Assembly (NCBI RefSeq): GCF_000420645.1
Contig: NZ_ATVI01000007.1
Span: 310,001-374,000 of the forward strand
From: Nevskia ramosa DSM 11499
GTDB lineage: Bacteria; Pseudomonadota; Gammaproteobacteria; Nevskiales; Nevskiaceae
DNA: 64,000 nucleotides
Direction of reading: 5' to 3'
The notes under the pieces are model-generated. The model was not told the origin of the DNA. It searched no databases and worked only from the letters and a program-made list of their open reading frames with translations. Below, piece by piece: positions 37,811 to 50,982 of the stretch. Both the position numbers and the translations under genes were made by a program. Each line of letters opens with the position of its first letter. Position 1 is the stretch's first letter.

Positions 37811-38671
37811 GTGCCTGATCCTAGTCGTTCGACCAACGTCAGCCCAACCGCGCATTACACCGGCTACGTCTGGGCGCGCCACGGGCTCGGCCATCCGTCG
37901 TTCGCAACGCCGGAAGGACGGCTGCTGTTCACTATCGGCCGACCGGCGCTCGCCTTGAGCCGCGCCGTCGGCGGGCCGACGCTCGAAGGCCTGCTGCTGG
38001 CTCGGCATCGGGTCATCGACCATCAGCTTCAGACGGCGATCACCGCCGGGAAGGTGACTCAGATCATCGAGATCGCTGCCGGCCTGTCGCCACGCGGCTG
38101 GCGTTACGCCAAGCAGTACGGCAGCCGCATCCGCTACATCGAAGCCGATCTGCCCGGCATGGCGGCACGCAAGCGGACGTTGCTGGCTGCAGTAGGCAGT
38201 CACGGTTCGGAACATCACCGGGTGGCCGATATCGATGCGTTTGCAACCGCCGGGCCGGCCAGTCTTCCGGGCATCGCGGCGACTTTGGATCCCGAACAGG
38301 GCACGGCGATCATCACTGAAGGGCTGATCAACTACTTTCCACTGCCGGCCGTGACCGCGTTGTGGAGTCAGATCGCCCAGACCCTGCACGACTTTCCGCA
38401 AGGCCTGTATCTGTCCGACCTTCATCTGGCCGTCGAGAATCGCTCACCGCTGATCCAGGCTGGCGTCCGTCTGCTATCAGCTTTCGTTCGTGGCCGGGTG
38501 CATCTGCATTTCGGCTCGACGGATGAAGCCATTCAGGCCTTGCAGGATGTCGGTTTCGATACGGCACTTCTGCACTCGCCTGCCGATTTTGCCACCACCT
38601 TTCGCGAATGCCGTGATCCGGCGGCGCGGCTGGTACGTATCGTTGAAGCATCTGTCGTTCGAGGCCGCTGA
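37811..38671 (+). CDS. SAM-dependent methyltransferase, leucine carboxyl methyltransferase-like (COG3315)
   Basis: 286 residues from GTG 37811, which follows GAGGGA at an acceptable distance; a TTG at 37793 is the alternative. The LCMT/Ppm1-type methyltransferase pattern is clear: IIEIAAGLSPRGWRYAKQYG (SAM-binding motif with two glycines), YIEADLPGMAARKRTLL, then ITEGLINYFPL. Such proteins methylate carboxylates on small metabolites or proteins. It is divergent from tetR and may share its control. Confidence 0.82.
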   Translation: MPDPSRSTNVSPTAHYTGYVWARHGLGHPSFATPEGRLLFTIGRPALALSRAVGGPTLEGLLLARHRVIDHQLQTAITAGKVTQIIEIAAGLSPRGWRYAKQYGSRIRYIEADLPGMAARKRTLLAAVGSHGSEHHRVADIDAFATAGPASLPGIAATLDPEQGTAIITEGLINYFPLPAVTALWSQIAQTLHDFPQGLYLSDLHLAVENRSPLIQAGVRLLSAFVRGRVHLHFGSTDEAIQALQDVGFDTALLHSPADFATTFRECRDPAARLVRIVEASVVRGR

Positions 38672-38764
38672 CGGCAACCTGGGACTGATGCTCCACTGAG
38701 AATTCTTTGGACTGCTCAAACGGACATCGACATCAATTTCGAAACGATCATCAACCAACAAGAC

Positions 38765-38806
38765 TCTTCATCTTCATCTTCATCTTCATCTTCATCTTCA
38801 TCTTCA
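38765..38806. repeat. Hexanucleotide tandem repeat (TCTTCA)x7
   Basis: Seven perfect, consecutive copies of TCTTCA in a non-coding spacer between the methyltransferase gene and the alginate lyase gene. Hexamer repeats would not shift a reading frame; here it is not within an obvious gene. Copy number is likely to vary between strains. Confidence 0.97.
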
Positions 38807-38811
38807 TTCCA

Positions 38812-38850
38812 TTCCATATCCCGAGTCTTGATCAGAATCGGGATATGGAA
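38812..38850. terminator. 13-bp perfect inverted repeat after the hexanucleotide repeat
   Basis: TTCCATATCCCGA (38812-38824) and TCGGGATATGGAA (38838-38850) flank a 13-base loop in the convergent spacer, 31 bases past the lyase stop. It lacks a clean T-tract, so it may be a bidirectional terminator or the remnant of an insertion. Confidence 0.5.
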
Positions 38851-38880
38851 AGTTAATTGCTCCCATGATCAATAGTGGGA

Positions 38881-39663
38881 TCAATGCTGGATGTTGAGGC
38901 TGTAGAAGCAGACTTGGGTAGCGGCGCTGTCCGGATTGCCGACATTCGACGTCGAGCTGTAGGCACCCGCCTTGAAGTAAACCGGGACCTTGTTCCAGGC
39001 AGCAGGTGTGACCTTGTTGAAAGTAGAGCCATTCACCATGACCGATACTGAACTGCCAATCCATTGGATCTTGTAGTTGATCTTTGCACCGAGATTGACG
39101 TTGCTCGCCGCCACGAAAGTCTGAGAAGTCTTGTTGTCGGGCGAAGTGAAGTAGCGCACTTCGATCGTCTTCTTGGGGACGTTGTAGTAGACCAGGATCA
39201 TCATCGATGAAAGGCCGTGGATCTGGCCGATGATGGCCTTGCCGGATTTGTCGGCAACCTGATCGACACGCAAGGAGGCAGTCATCGTGCCGCCGACAGC
39301 ATTGGTCCACTCGGTGGTGCCAGCGCCGGTATAGATCTCGCGCAACTCCGAACGAGTGTGGTCGCTACCCTCACCCGGGCTAGTCGTTGCCCCATTCGCC
39401 GGCGAATAGAAAACAACCGCGCCGGTGGTATCGGTATAGAAATATTTTGATGCATAGCCAGGCGTTCCAGTCAGTTCGGTCGGCTTGACATCCACTGCCT
39501 TCCCCGTGATTCCACCCGTGCTGTTGACCGGCAGGGTCAGCTTGAACTTGGACAGATCGATCATCAGTTTCGGAGCCGTGGAAGTGGCCGTTGCGGCACC
39601 GACCGTCGACGAGAAAAGGAGAGCAATGGCAGCGAGGGGAAGGCTCAGGGAGTGGATTTTCAT
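38881..39663 (-). CDS. Secreted PL7-family alginate lyase
   Basis: 260 residues from ATG 39663, where a signal peptide begins (SLPLAAIALLFSSTVGAATA). Three family-7 polysaccharide lyase motifs are present: HTRSELRE (RxELR), GQIHG (QIH, here Q-I-H; the third position often marks poly-G preference) and VYFKAGAYSS (YFKAGxY). It should depolymerise alginate by beta-elimination outside the cell or in the periplasm. No other alginate genes are nearby. Its GC content is visibly lower than its surroundings (about 50% in sampled 60-base lines against 65%), suggesting transfer. Confidence 0.92.
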   Translation of the reverse strand: MKIHSLSLPLAAIALLFSSTVGAATATSTAPKLMIDLSKFKLTLPVNSTGGITGKAVDVKPTELTGTPGYASKYFYTDTTGAVVFYSPANGATTSPGEGSDHTRSELREIYTGAGTTEWTNAVGGTMTASLRVDQVADKSGKAIIGQIHGLSSMMILVYYNVPKKTIEVRYFTSPDNKTSQTFVAASNVNLGAKINYKIQWIGSSVSVMVNGSTFNKVTPAAWNKVPVYFKAGAYSSTSNVGNPDSAATQVCFYSLNIQH

Positions 39664-40135
39664 GTTCGGGCTCGTCGGTGCAGGGGTTGGAATGCGACTG
39701 GAGTGAGCGAACATTAATAGGTAAAAAAAACGACTAGCCATCTACAACGATCAACGGTTTGTTCTTGAAGAACAGCGGTTTTGGCTCGTGAATTGCACTC
39801 CGAAAAATTCGCGTAAGGCTTTGGAAAGGCGCCAGAAATGCGTCGCGAAAATGGCATCGGAGCGGAATTTCCCGAAACGACGGAATTCGCTACTGACGTG
39901 CGGCGCTGGAACTTTGTGAACAGTTGTTCCATTATTCGCCGCACTTCGCAGAACCCAGCGACGAGGAACCCATCGCGATGACCAACAAGACCCGCCCGAC
40001 AGGTCGCGTCAGCACCCTGATCGAACGCCGTGATCGGTTTGTCGATCGGTCGGCCGTTGGCCGGCCGTTCCAGATCGCCCTGCTCCAGTCGAACGATCGC
40101 CAGGCCAAGCCGCTCGCACGACAGGCGCAAGCGGC
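39664..40135. other. Spacer between the alginate lyase and acyl-CoA synthetase genes
   Basis: This 472-base region holds the minus-strand promoter of the lyase gene (a T8 run and TATTAATG near 39717-39735 on the minus strand are candidates) and the plus-strand start of the acyl-CoA operon. A small open frame (39978-40139) is listed separately. The first half is AT-rich like the lyase gene, and the second half returns to host composition, so the boundary of any transferred segment may lie here. Confidence 0.5.
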
Positions 40136-40139
40136 GTGA
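39978..40139 (+). CDS. Possible 53-residue basic protein upstream of the acyl-CoA synthetase gene
   Basis: ATG 39978 is preceded by GAGG at 39971-39974, and its TGA overlaps the synthetase GTG in a GTGA arrangement, as in coupled genes. The peptide (MTNKTRPTGRVSTLIERRDR then FVDRSAVGRPFQIALLQS) is arginine-rich and matches no family I know. It may be a coupling peptide or not real. Confidence 0.3.
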   Translation: MTNKTRPTGRVSTLIERRDRFVDRSAVGRPFQIALLQSNDRQAKPLARQAQAA

Positions 40140-41941
40140 GCGCAGCGCGCTCAGGGGACCGAATCCGGCTAGGCGATCTACTCAAGGGCGTGATCGCCAC
40201 GCTGCCCGAGGTGCTGACCGTGCAGCGCGGGCTGTGGAATCTGGCGCTCTGCAAGCCGACCTCGATCGGCTCGATCGGCCTGCAGCTGCAGAAGCTCGCC
40301 GACGCGACGCCGTACGCTACAGCGCTGAAATTCGACGACCGGCGCTGGACCTATGCCGAATTCAACGCCTGGGCCAACCGCTGTGCTGCGGCCTGTCGAG
40401 CCGCTGGCGTGAAGCGCGGCCAGGTGGTCGCGATCATCAGCAGCAACCGGCCGGAGACGCTGGCGGCGATCGCCGGCGTGGTCAAGCTCGGCGCCGTTGC
40501 GGCGATGCTCAACCACAACCAGCGTGGCAAGGTGCTCGCCCATTCCTTGCGCTTAAGCAAGCCCCACTTGCTGATTGCCGGCGAGGAATGCGCCGAGGCC
40601 GTTGCTTCGCTCGACGGCGAACAGGCACTCGATGCCGGCTGCGTGAAATGCTGGGACGGCGCCGAAACGCCCGAAGGCTGGCTCGACTGGTCAGCCGAAT
40701 GCGATCGTCAGCCGTCCGGCAATCCGCCGGAAACCGCGACGATCCAGCTCAAGGAACCGGCCTTCCACATCTTCACCTCGGGCACCACCGGCCTGCCGAA
40801 GGCGTCGGTGATGAGCCATTACCGCTGGCAGCGAGGCATGGCCGGTCTCGGCCAGATGACCATGCGGCTACATGGCAATGACACCCTGTACTGCGCGCTG
40901 CCGCTCTATCACAACAATGCGCTGACGGTCTGCTGGGGCGCGGTGCTCGCCGATGGCGCCGCCCTCGCCCTGTCGCGCAAGTTCTCCGCCTCGAAGTTCT
41001 GGGACGAGATCCGCAGCTACGAGGCCACCGCGTTCTGCTACATCGGCGAACTGTGCCGCTACCTGCTGAACCAGCCTCCGAGCCCGAAGGATCGTCAGCA
41101 TCAGATACGGCTGATGGTCGGCAATGGCCTTCGGCCGGAGATCTGGGACGAGTTCCAGAACCGCTTCGGCATCGAGCGGATCGCCGAGTTCTACGGCGCC
41201 AGCGAATCGAATCTGGCTTTCGTCAACGGCTTCAACCTGAGCAAGACCGCCGGCTTCTGCCCGCTGAGCTATGCCATCGTCGCGTTCGATACCGATGCCG
41301 AAAGCGCGGTTCGCAACGCCAAGGACCGGCTGACCAGAGTCGCCAGCGGCGGCGTCGGCCTGCTGATCTCCGAAGTCAGCGAACGAGCGCCGTTCGACGG
41401 CTACACCGACAAGCGCGCCAACGAAGCCAAGCTGCTGCGCGACGTGTTCAAGAAGGGCGACTGTTGGTTCAACACCGGCGATCTGGTCCGCGATCAAGGT
41501 CTGCGCCACATCCAGTTCGTCGACCGCGTTGGCGACACCTTCCGCTGGAAAGGCGAGAACGTCGCGACCACCGAAGTGGAAGCCGCGCTGAACCAGATCG
41601 AAGGTATTGAACAGGCCGTGGTCTACGGCGTCGAGGTGCCGGGCACCGATGGCCGAGCCGGCATGGCGTCCCTGAGTTGCGCCGCGAAGCGTTTCGATGG
41701 CAAGCGCATCGCCACCGAACTGCGTGCCGCCCTGCCCGCCTACGCCGTGCCGCTGTTCATCCGGTTGCGCAAGGAGCAGGAAGTCACCGCAACCTTCAAG
41801 TACCGCAAGGTCGATCTGAAGCGCGAAGGCTTCGATCTCGAACAGATCAGCGAACCGCTCTATGTGCTCGACGGCGACAGCTATCGGAAGCTGACACCCG
41901 CGACGCACGCGAAGCTCCAGTCCGGAAGCTTCCGGCCATGA
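40136..41941 (+). CDS. Long-chain acyl-CoA synthetase (FATP/AMP-binding family)
   Basis: 601 residues from GTG 40136. The N-terminus (IRLGDLLKGVIATLPEVLTV then RGLWNLALCKPTSIG) matches the very-long-chain/FATP-type subgroup. The AMP-binding P-loop is HIFTSGTTGLPKAS, with FYGASESNLAF later, and GDLVRDQGL...VDRVGDTFRWKGENVATTE carries the adenylation signature. It activates fatty or other hydrophobic carboxylic acids to CoA thioesters, possibly imported by the RND operon. The SRPBCC gene follows after 31 bases. Confidence 0.92.
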   Translation: MSAARSGDRIRLGDLLKGVIATLPEVLTVQRGLWNLALCKPTSIGSIGLQLQKLADATPYATALKFDDRRWTYAEFNAWANRCAAACRAAGVKRGQVVAIISSNRPETLAAIAGVVKLGAVAAMLNHNQRGKVLAHSLRLSKPHLLIAGEECAEAVASLDGEQALDAGCVKCWDGAETPEGWLDWSAECDRQPSGNPPETATIQLKEPAFHIFTSGTTGLPKASVMSHYRWQRGMAGLGQMTMRLHGNDTLYCALPLYHNNALTVCWGAVLADGAALALSRKFSASKFWDEIRSYEATAFCYIGELCRYLLNQPPSPKDRQHQIRLMVGNGLRPEIWDEFQNRFGIERIAEFYGASESNLAFVNGFNLSKTAGFCPLSYAIVAFDTDAESAVRNAKDRLTRVASGGVGLLISEVSERAPFDGYTDKRANEAKLLRDVFKKGDCWFNTGDLVRDQGLRHIQFVDRVGDTFRWKGENVATTEVEAALNQIEGIEQAVVYGVEVPGTDGRAGMASLSCAAKRFDGKRIATELRAALPAYAVPLFIRLRKEQEVTATFKYRKVDLKREGFDLEQISEPLYVLDGDSYRKLTPATHAKLQSGSFRP

Positions 41942-41972
41942 AAATCACATTCTCCACAGCTCCACGCCGCAG

Positions 41973-42479
41973 ATGAACATCAAGCTCGACATCGAACGCC
42001 GTCTGCTGTTCCCGATCGACCACGCCCGCGCCCTGAGCCTGCTCGATGATCTCGAAGGCACCATCGGCCGCTTCCCGAATCTGAAGAAGCTGACCCGTCT
42101 TGCCGACGACAGCTATCTCTGGCAGATGCGGACGATGGGCGTGCGCATCGCCAAGATCGCCCATGACCTGAGCTACGCCGCGCGCTACGAGATCGACCGT
42201 GATGCCGGGGCGATCCGCTGGCAGCCGTTGAAAGGCCATGGCAACGCGCTCATCGGCGGCGAGATTCGTCTCGCCGAAAAAGGCGCGCAGACCGAAATGC
42301 TGTTCAAGGTCGAGGGCGTCATGCACGACGTTCCCGTTCCGCTGCTGTATCGGCCGCTGGCAGGGCCGTTCATCGTCAACAAGATGACGACGCTGATCGA
42401 ACGCTTCCTGACCCGTACCGGCGAAGCGCTGGCCACGAAAATTCCCGTCAAAACTTTCCCGAAGAAGAAATCCTCATGA
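41973..42479 (+). CDS. SRPBCC-type hydrophobic-ligand-binding protein
   Basis: 168 residues. The sequence has the beta-rich START/polyketide-cyclase look (LDIERRLLFPIDHARALSLL, then VEGVMHDVPVPLLYRPLAGP) with a basic C-terminal tail (VKTFPKKKSS) that may touch membranes. Such proteins carry or sense hydrophobic ligands. It overlaps the first acyl-CoA dehydrogenase by four bases, so it may present a ligand to that enzyme. The fold call is by pattern. Confidence 0.65.
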   Translation: MNIKLDIERRLLFPIDHARALSLLDDLEGTIGRFPNLKKLTRLADDSYLWQMRTMGVRIAKIAHDLSYAARYEIDRDAGAIRWQPLKGHGNALIGGEIRLAEKGAQTEMLFKVEGVMHDVPVPLLYRPLAGPFIVNKMTTLIERFLTRTGEALATKIPVKTFPKKKSS

Positions 42480-43792
42480 GTACTGCTGATGCCCTGATGG
42501 GCCGTGGTCTGCGCATTCTCAACCGCGTATCCGCGTCGCCCCTGATCGACCGTTTCGGCCTGCGCAAGCCGGCCGAACGCCTGCTGTTCCTGAGCTCGAA
42601 GAACGCGTTTCGCGCTGCCGAAAAGGTCGGCCGGCAGTTCACCGCCGTGCAGAAGCTGACCAAGCCGGCCAGGTTGCCGAAGGCATCGGGCCGCGCCTTG
42701 TTCGATCTCACGCCGAGCGACGAGCAGCAGATGTTGCGCGACGCCGTGCTGGCCTTCGCCAACGAACAGCTGCGGCCAGCCGCCGTTGCTGCCGATACCG
42801 CCTGCAGCACGCCGGCGGCCTTGCTGACCCAGGCCGCCGAACTCGGCGTGGCGCTGATGGGCATTCCCGAAGAACTCGGTGGTGCCGGTGCCGAACGCTC
42901 GGCCGTCACCAACGTGCTGGTCCATGAAGCGATGGCTCAGGGCGATCTCGGCCTGGCCGTGGCCTGTCTGGCACCGAGCGCGGTGTCGACCGCACTGGTG
43001 CTCTGGGGCGACGAAAACCAGCAGGCCAAGTATCTGCCGGCGTTCACCGGCGAATCGCTGCCGCCAGCGGCGCTGGCGATCCAGGAACCGCGCGCGCTGT
43101 TCAATCCGTTCGAGCTGCAGACCACTGCGAAAAAGAAGGCCGGCGGTTATGTGCTGAACGGCGTCAAGGCGCTGGTACCGCTGGCAGCAACAGCCGAGCT
43201 GTTCATCATCGCCGCCCAGCTCGAAGGTGCGGGCCCGGCGCTGTTCATCGTCGAAGCCACGGTTGCCGGCTTGAAGATCGACGCCGAACCGGCGATGGGT
43301 CTGCGTGCCGCCGCCACCGGCACGGTCACGCTGAACAATGTCGAGCTGCCGGGCGATGCCCTGCTCGCCGATGGCGCAACGGAGGTCTACGCCGAGTGCA
43401 TCAGCTTGAGCCGCATCGCCTGGTGCGCGCTCGCGGTCGGCTGCGGCCAGGCCGCGCTCGACTACCTGATTCCCTACGTCAACGAACGCGTCGCCTTCGG
43501 CGAGCCGATCAGCCATCGCCAGTCGGTGGCCTTCAACATCGCCAACATCGGCATCGAGCTGGAAGGCATGCGCCTCGCCACCTTGCGTGCCGCATCACGC
43601 GCCGAGCAGGGCCTGGATTTCGCTCGCGAAACCGCGATCGCCCGCAAGCTCTGCGCCGACAAGGGCGTGGTGATCGGCTCCGACGCCGTGCAGCTGCTCG
43701 GCGGCCACGGTTTCATCAAGGAACACCCGGCCGAACGCTGGTACCGCGATCTGCGCGCGGTCGGTGTGATGGAAGGCGTCGTTCTCGTTTAA
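42476..43792 (+). CDS. Acyl-CoA dehydrogenase, divergent member with shortened C-terminus
   Basis: 438 residues. A 60-residue N-terminal extension (SAALMGRGLRI-like start MSTADALMGRGLRILNRVSA) precedes the acyl-CoA dehydrogenase fold. Two departures from the family are visible. The usual TEPxxGSD FAD/substrate loop is replaced by QEPRALFNPFELQTTAKKKA. The protein stops just after the catalytic-type glutamate in RAVGVMEGVVLV, losing the final helix (IQRLIVAR in canonical enzymes). It may need the adjacent normal enzyme as a partner. AYSQL-like LGGHGFIKEHPAERWYRDLR is intact. Confidence 0.85.
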   Translation: MSTADALMGRGLRILNRVSASPLIDRFGLRKPAERLLFLSSKNAFRAAEKVGRQFTAVQKLTKPARLPKASGRALFDLTPSDEQQMLRDAVLAFANEQLRPAAVAADTACSTPAALLTQAAELGVALMGIPEELGGAGAERSAVTNVLVHEAMAQGDLGLAVACLAPSAVSTALVLWGDENQQAKYLPAFTGESLPPAALAIQEPRALFNPFELQTTAKKKAGGYVLNGVKALVPLAATAELFIIAAQLEGAGPALFIVEATVAGLKIDAEPAMGLRAAATGTVTLNNVELPGDALLADGATEVYAECISLSRIAWCALAVGCGQAALDYLIPYVNERVAFGEPISHRQSVAFNIANIGIELEGMRLATLRAASRAEQGLDFARETAIARKLCADKGVVIGSDAVQLLGGHGFIKEHPAERWYRDLRAVGVMEGVVLV

Positions 43793-43807
43793 CGGATACG
43801 AACACCC

Positions 43808-45019
43808 ATGATCAATCTCGAATCTCCCAAGAAGTTTTCCGCGCTGACGATGCAGGCGCACCAGGTCGCGAAGGAAATCTTCCGGCCGATCTCGCGCAAG
43901 TACGATCTTGCCGAACACGCCTATCCGAAAGAGCTGGACATGCTCGCTTCACTGCTCGATGGCATGACCGCCGGCGGTGGCGCAGCCGGAGCCGGCGCTG
44001 CCGGTGTCGGCCGCGGCATCCGCGAAGACAGCGACGAGAACCGCAACGGTTCCAACCTGTCGTCGCTGGTCGGCGTCATGGAACTGTGCTGGGGCGATGT
44101 CGGCCTGCTGCTGTCGATGCCCCGTCAGGGCCTCGGCAATTCGGCGATCGCTTCGGTGGCCAACGAGGAGCAGCTGGAGCGCTTCAAGGGCCGCTGGGCC
44201 GCGATGGCGATCACCGAGCCAGGCTGCGGTTCGGACTCCGCGGCGATCCGCACTACCGCGGTCAAGGACGGTGATGACTACATCCTCAACGGCGAAAAGA
44301 TCTACGTCACCGCCGGCGATCGCGCCGAGCTGGTGGTGGTCTGGGCGACGCTGGACAGGAACATCGGCCGCGCCGCGATCAAGAGCTTCGTCGTCGAGAA
44401 AGGCACGCCGGGCTTCGAGCTGGTGCGCCTCGAACACAAGCTCGGCATCCGCGCTTCGGACACCGCCGCCTTCGTGCTGAAGGATGTCCGGGTGCCGGGA
44501 AAGAACCTGCTCGGTGATCCGGAAGTGAACGTCGAGAAGGGCTTTGCCGGCGTCATGCAGACCTTCGACAACACCCGTCCGCTGGTCGCCGGCATGGCCC
44601 TGGGCCTGACCCGCGCCGTGCTCGAAGAGACGCGCCGCGTGCTTGAAGCTGCCGGTGTGCTCATCGACTACAACGCGCCGGTGATTACTCAGAGCGCCGC
44701 TGCCGCGCAGTTCATCGGCATGGAAGCGGACTACGAGTCCGCGCGCCTGCTGACCCTGCAGGCCGCGTGGATGGCCGACAATCGCAAGCCGAACTCGCTG
44801 CAGGCTTCGATGGCGAAAGCCAAGGCTGGCCGCACCTGTGTCGATGTCGCGCTGAAAGCAATCGAGCTGTGCGGCTCGATCGGCTACAGCGAAACTTCCT
44901 TGCTGGAGAAGTGGGCCCGTGACGCGAAGATCCTCGACATCTTCGAAGGCACCCAGCAGATCCAGCAGCTGATCGTGGCCCGGCGCCTGCTCGGCAAGTC
45001 CTCGGCCGAGCTGCGCTGA
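43808..45019 (+). CDS. Acyl-CoA dehydrogenase, canonical member of the pair
   Basis: 403 residues. The FAD/substrate loop is normal (AITEPGCGSDSAAIRTT), and the C-terminus has the catalytic-type glutamate in LDIFEGTQQIQQLIVARRLL. An insertion GGGAAGAGAAGVGRG near residue 60 is unusual, a glycine/alanine-rich linker between the N-terminal helices. It starts 15 bases after the first dehydrogenase, so the two could form a heteromer. It converges on fadH. Confidence 0.9.
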   Translation: MINLESPKKFSALTMQAHQVAKEIFRPISRKYDLAEHAYPKELDMLASLLDGMTAGGGAAGAGAAGVGRGIREDSDENRNGSNLSSLVGVMELCWGDVGLLLSMPRQGLGNSAIASVANEEQLERFKGRWAAMAITEPGCGSDSAAIRTTAVKDGDDYILNGEKIYVTAGDRAELVVVWATLDRNIGRAAIKSFVVEKGTPGFELVRLEHKLGIRASDTAAFVLKDVRVPGKNLLGDPEVNVEKGFAGVMQTFDNTRPLVAGMALGLTRAVLEETRRVLEAAGVLIDYNAPVITQSAAAAQFIGMEADYESARLLTLQAAWMADNRKPNSLQASMAKAKAGRTCVDVALKAIELCGSIGYSETSLLEKWARDAKILDIFEGTQQIQQLIVARRLLGKSSAELR

Positions 45020-45026
45020 GCTACAA

Positions 45027-45058
45027 ACGTCCTCCTCCGCGCTCGCGGAGGAGGACGT
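45027..45058. terminator. Bidirectional hairpin between the acyl-CoA dehydrogenase and fadH
   Basis: ACGTCCTCCTCCGC (45027-45040), loop GCTC, GCGGAGGAGGACGT (45045-45058): a 14-bp perfect stem in a 44-base convergent spacer. No T-tract on either side, but position and strength suggest a shared terminator. Confidence 0.6.
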
Positions 45059-45063
45059 CAGCC

Positions 45064-48888
<3,825 letters not shown>

Positions 48889-48892
<4 letters not shown>

Positions 48893-50982
48893 CGCCGCGC
48901 TCCGCTCAAGCCATCGAGCCAGGCCTGTCCAGCAGCGTCTGGCAATCGACGCGCGTCGACTGCGGCCGGCGGCGCCGGCAACAGCGGCCACAGCCGCGCC
49001 GCCAGCGCGCGGCGGCAGGGTGCGCAATCCGGCTGCCGCTGCAGGCTGTCGGCATCGGCGAGCAGGCCAAGCGGATCGGGCGTCTCCGGATGCGCCTTCA
49101 CCCAGGCCAGCAGCGGCGCGGGATCGACGCGCGCCGAGCCATTGAGCTGGCGCAGCAGCGCCGGCAGCGGCGAGCCGTCATCGCTGCGCGGATCGAGCAC
49201 GCGGCTGCGATCGCTCAGCCCCTCGCGCTCGCCGCTCAGGCGTCGCGTGGCATCGAACGGTGGCAGCTCCAGGCCACTGCGCGCGAGATAGATGCGCTCG
49301 GCCTGCTGCAGTTGCTTGATCAGTGCCAGCGCCTTGTACTCGTAAGGCAATGCTTCGCCAGGCTTGGCCTGACGTAGTTGCAGCTCGGCCTGCCACATCT
49401 CGTTCAGCGCATCGCGGAGCAGGCGCTTGGTCTCGGGGTCCATCAAAGTCGCGGCTTCGGATTCGTTGTGCTCGTGGCCGAACTCGGCGAGCACGTCTTC
49501 GGCATGGCCAAGGCCGTCGGGCGCAGCCTTCTCCGGCTGATGTTCGTCGTCATGCGGCGCGCCGTTCTCGAACTCCTCGCCAAGGAATTCGCCATAGCGC
49601 AGACGCAGGATCTTCTGGTCGACGCCGAGCGCATCGGCATCGCGGGCGTAGCGTTGCGGACTCAGGGTGGCGTGCTGCGCGAGCAGCGCTTCGCTGTCGA
49701 TGATGATCTGCCGCTGGCTGCGGAAATAGGCCGGCGCCACCTTCTGCACCAGGCCTTCCATGCCCTCGCTCAAGCTGCCGCCATCAGCCGGCCAGCGCAG
49801 GATCAGGCTGGTGCTGACGCTTTGCTGTGCTTCGGGCTGGCGGCGATCGGCGACCGTCAGCCGCACGATCAGATCATCACCCTGCGCATAGCCGAGCTTG
49901 GCCAGATCAAGGCGTTGGCGATAACGGCGGCTGCGCCCATCGCCGTCACCTTCGAGCTTGATGCGCTGCTCGGTGACCTTCAGCTGATCGCCCGCGCCCT
50001 GCGCCAGGCTCAAGCTCAGTTCGGCATCGCCGAGACCGTAATCGTCCTTCGCTTCGAAGCTTAAGTGCCACTCGGCCTGCGCGGCATGGATCACCGTCAG
50101 GGTCTGCGCCGGCTCGCGGACGACGATCGCCGGCGGCTGATCGGCAATCACATCGAGCCGGTAGCCGCGATCATCGGCGAGTGCCGCGGCGCCACGCAGT
50201 TCGATCCGGTACAGCGTGGCCGAGTCGATCACCCGCGTACCGCGCCACAACTCACCATCGCGAGCCAGGTCCAGCCGCGAGCCATCGTGGAAGCTCAGCG
50301 CAACACCATCAGCGTCGCGATCGAGCTTCAGCAGCCATTCGACCTGGCTTCCAGCAGGCAGCTTGGCATCCAGCGTGTCGATCTTTCGCGATGGCAGCTC
50401 GGTATAAGTCGGCGGCGTGATCGCGAGGCGGATCGCCGCGAGCTGGGTGCCTTGCCCGCTGAGCGGCTGCGCACTGGTTGCCGACAACTCGGACGCCGGC
50501 AGCACCGCGCGCAAGCTCGGCAGCAACAGCGCGAAAGCGATCAACGCAAGTCCGATGAGCCAAAGACCTTGCAGACGACGACGCGGCCACGACGCGCGCA
50601 GATCAGGCGCTGCGCTCACCAAAAGATGCGCCATCCGGACGCGAATCCGCGCTTGCTGAAGCGCGGCCAGCGGGCCGGATGGCAGCTTCGGCTGCAAGGC
50701 GAGCGCGCTGCTGTCCTCGAAGCTCGGGCAGGCTGCATCGAGTTTGCGCAATACCCAGCCTTGATCGTGACGCCGCGCGTGGCGGATCGCCGAGGCAATC
50801 AATGCGAGCGTTGCCGCGATCAGCAATGCACAGGCTGGCGTCCAGCCGGCCAGCGAAAAGCTCAGCACTGCGAAACCGGCAGCGAGCGGCAGTACGGCCG
50901 CGACATCGATCAGCACCGCCCGCATGCTGGCGGCGTGGCACAAGCGGGCAAGCTGCCGGATCAGCGCAGGATCAGTGCTCAT
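48889..50982 (-). CDS. Large membrane protein, DUF4175-like, of the MoxR cluster
   Basis: 697 residues from ATG 50982 (ATGA overlap with the BatA gene). Two membrane helices near residues 25-70 (AAVLPLAAGFAVLSFSLAGW) and one near 145 (GLWLIGLALIAFALLLPSLR) anchor a long periplasmic region with beta-rich domains and then an extended charged coiled part (HDDEHQPEKAAPDGLGHAED). DUF4175 is my best family guess. The role is unknown; it may bridge the membrane machine to the wall or to a periplasmic substrate. Confidence 0.6.
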
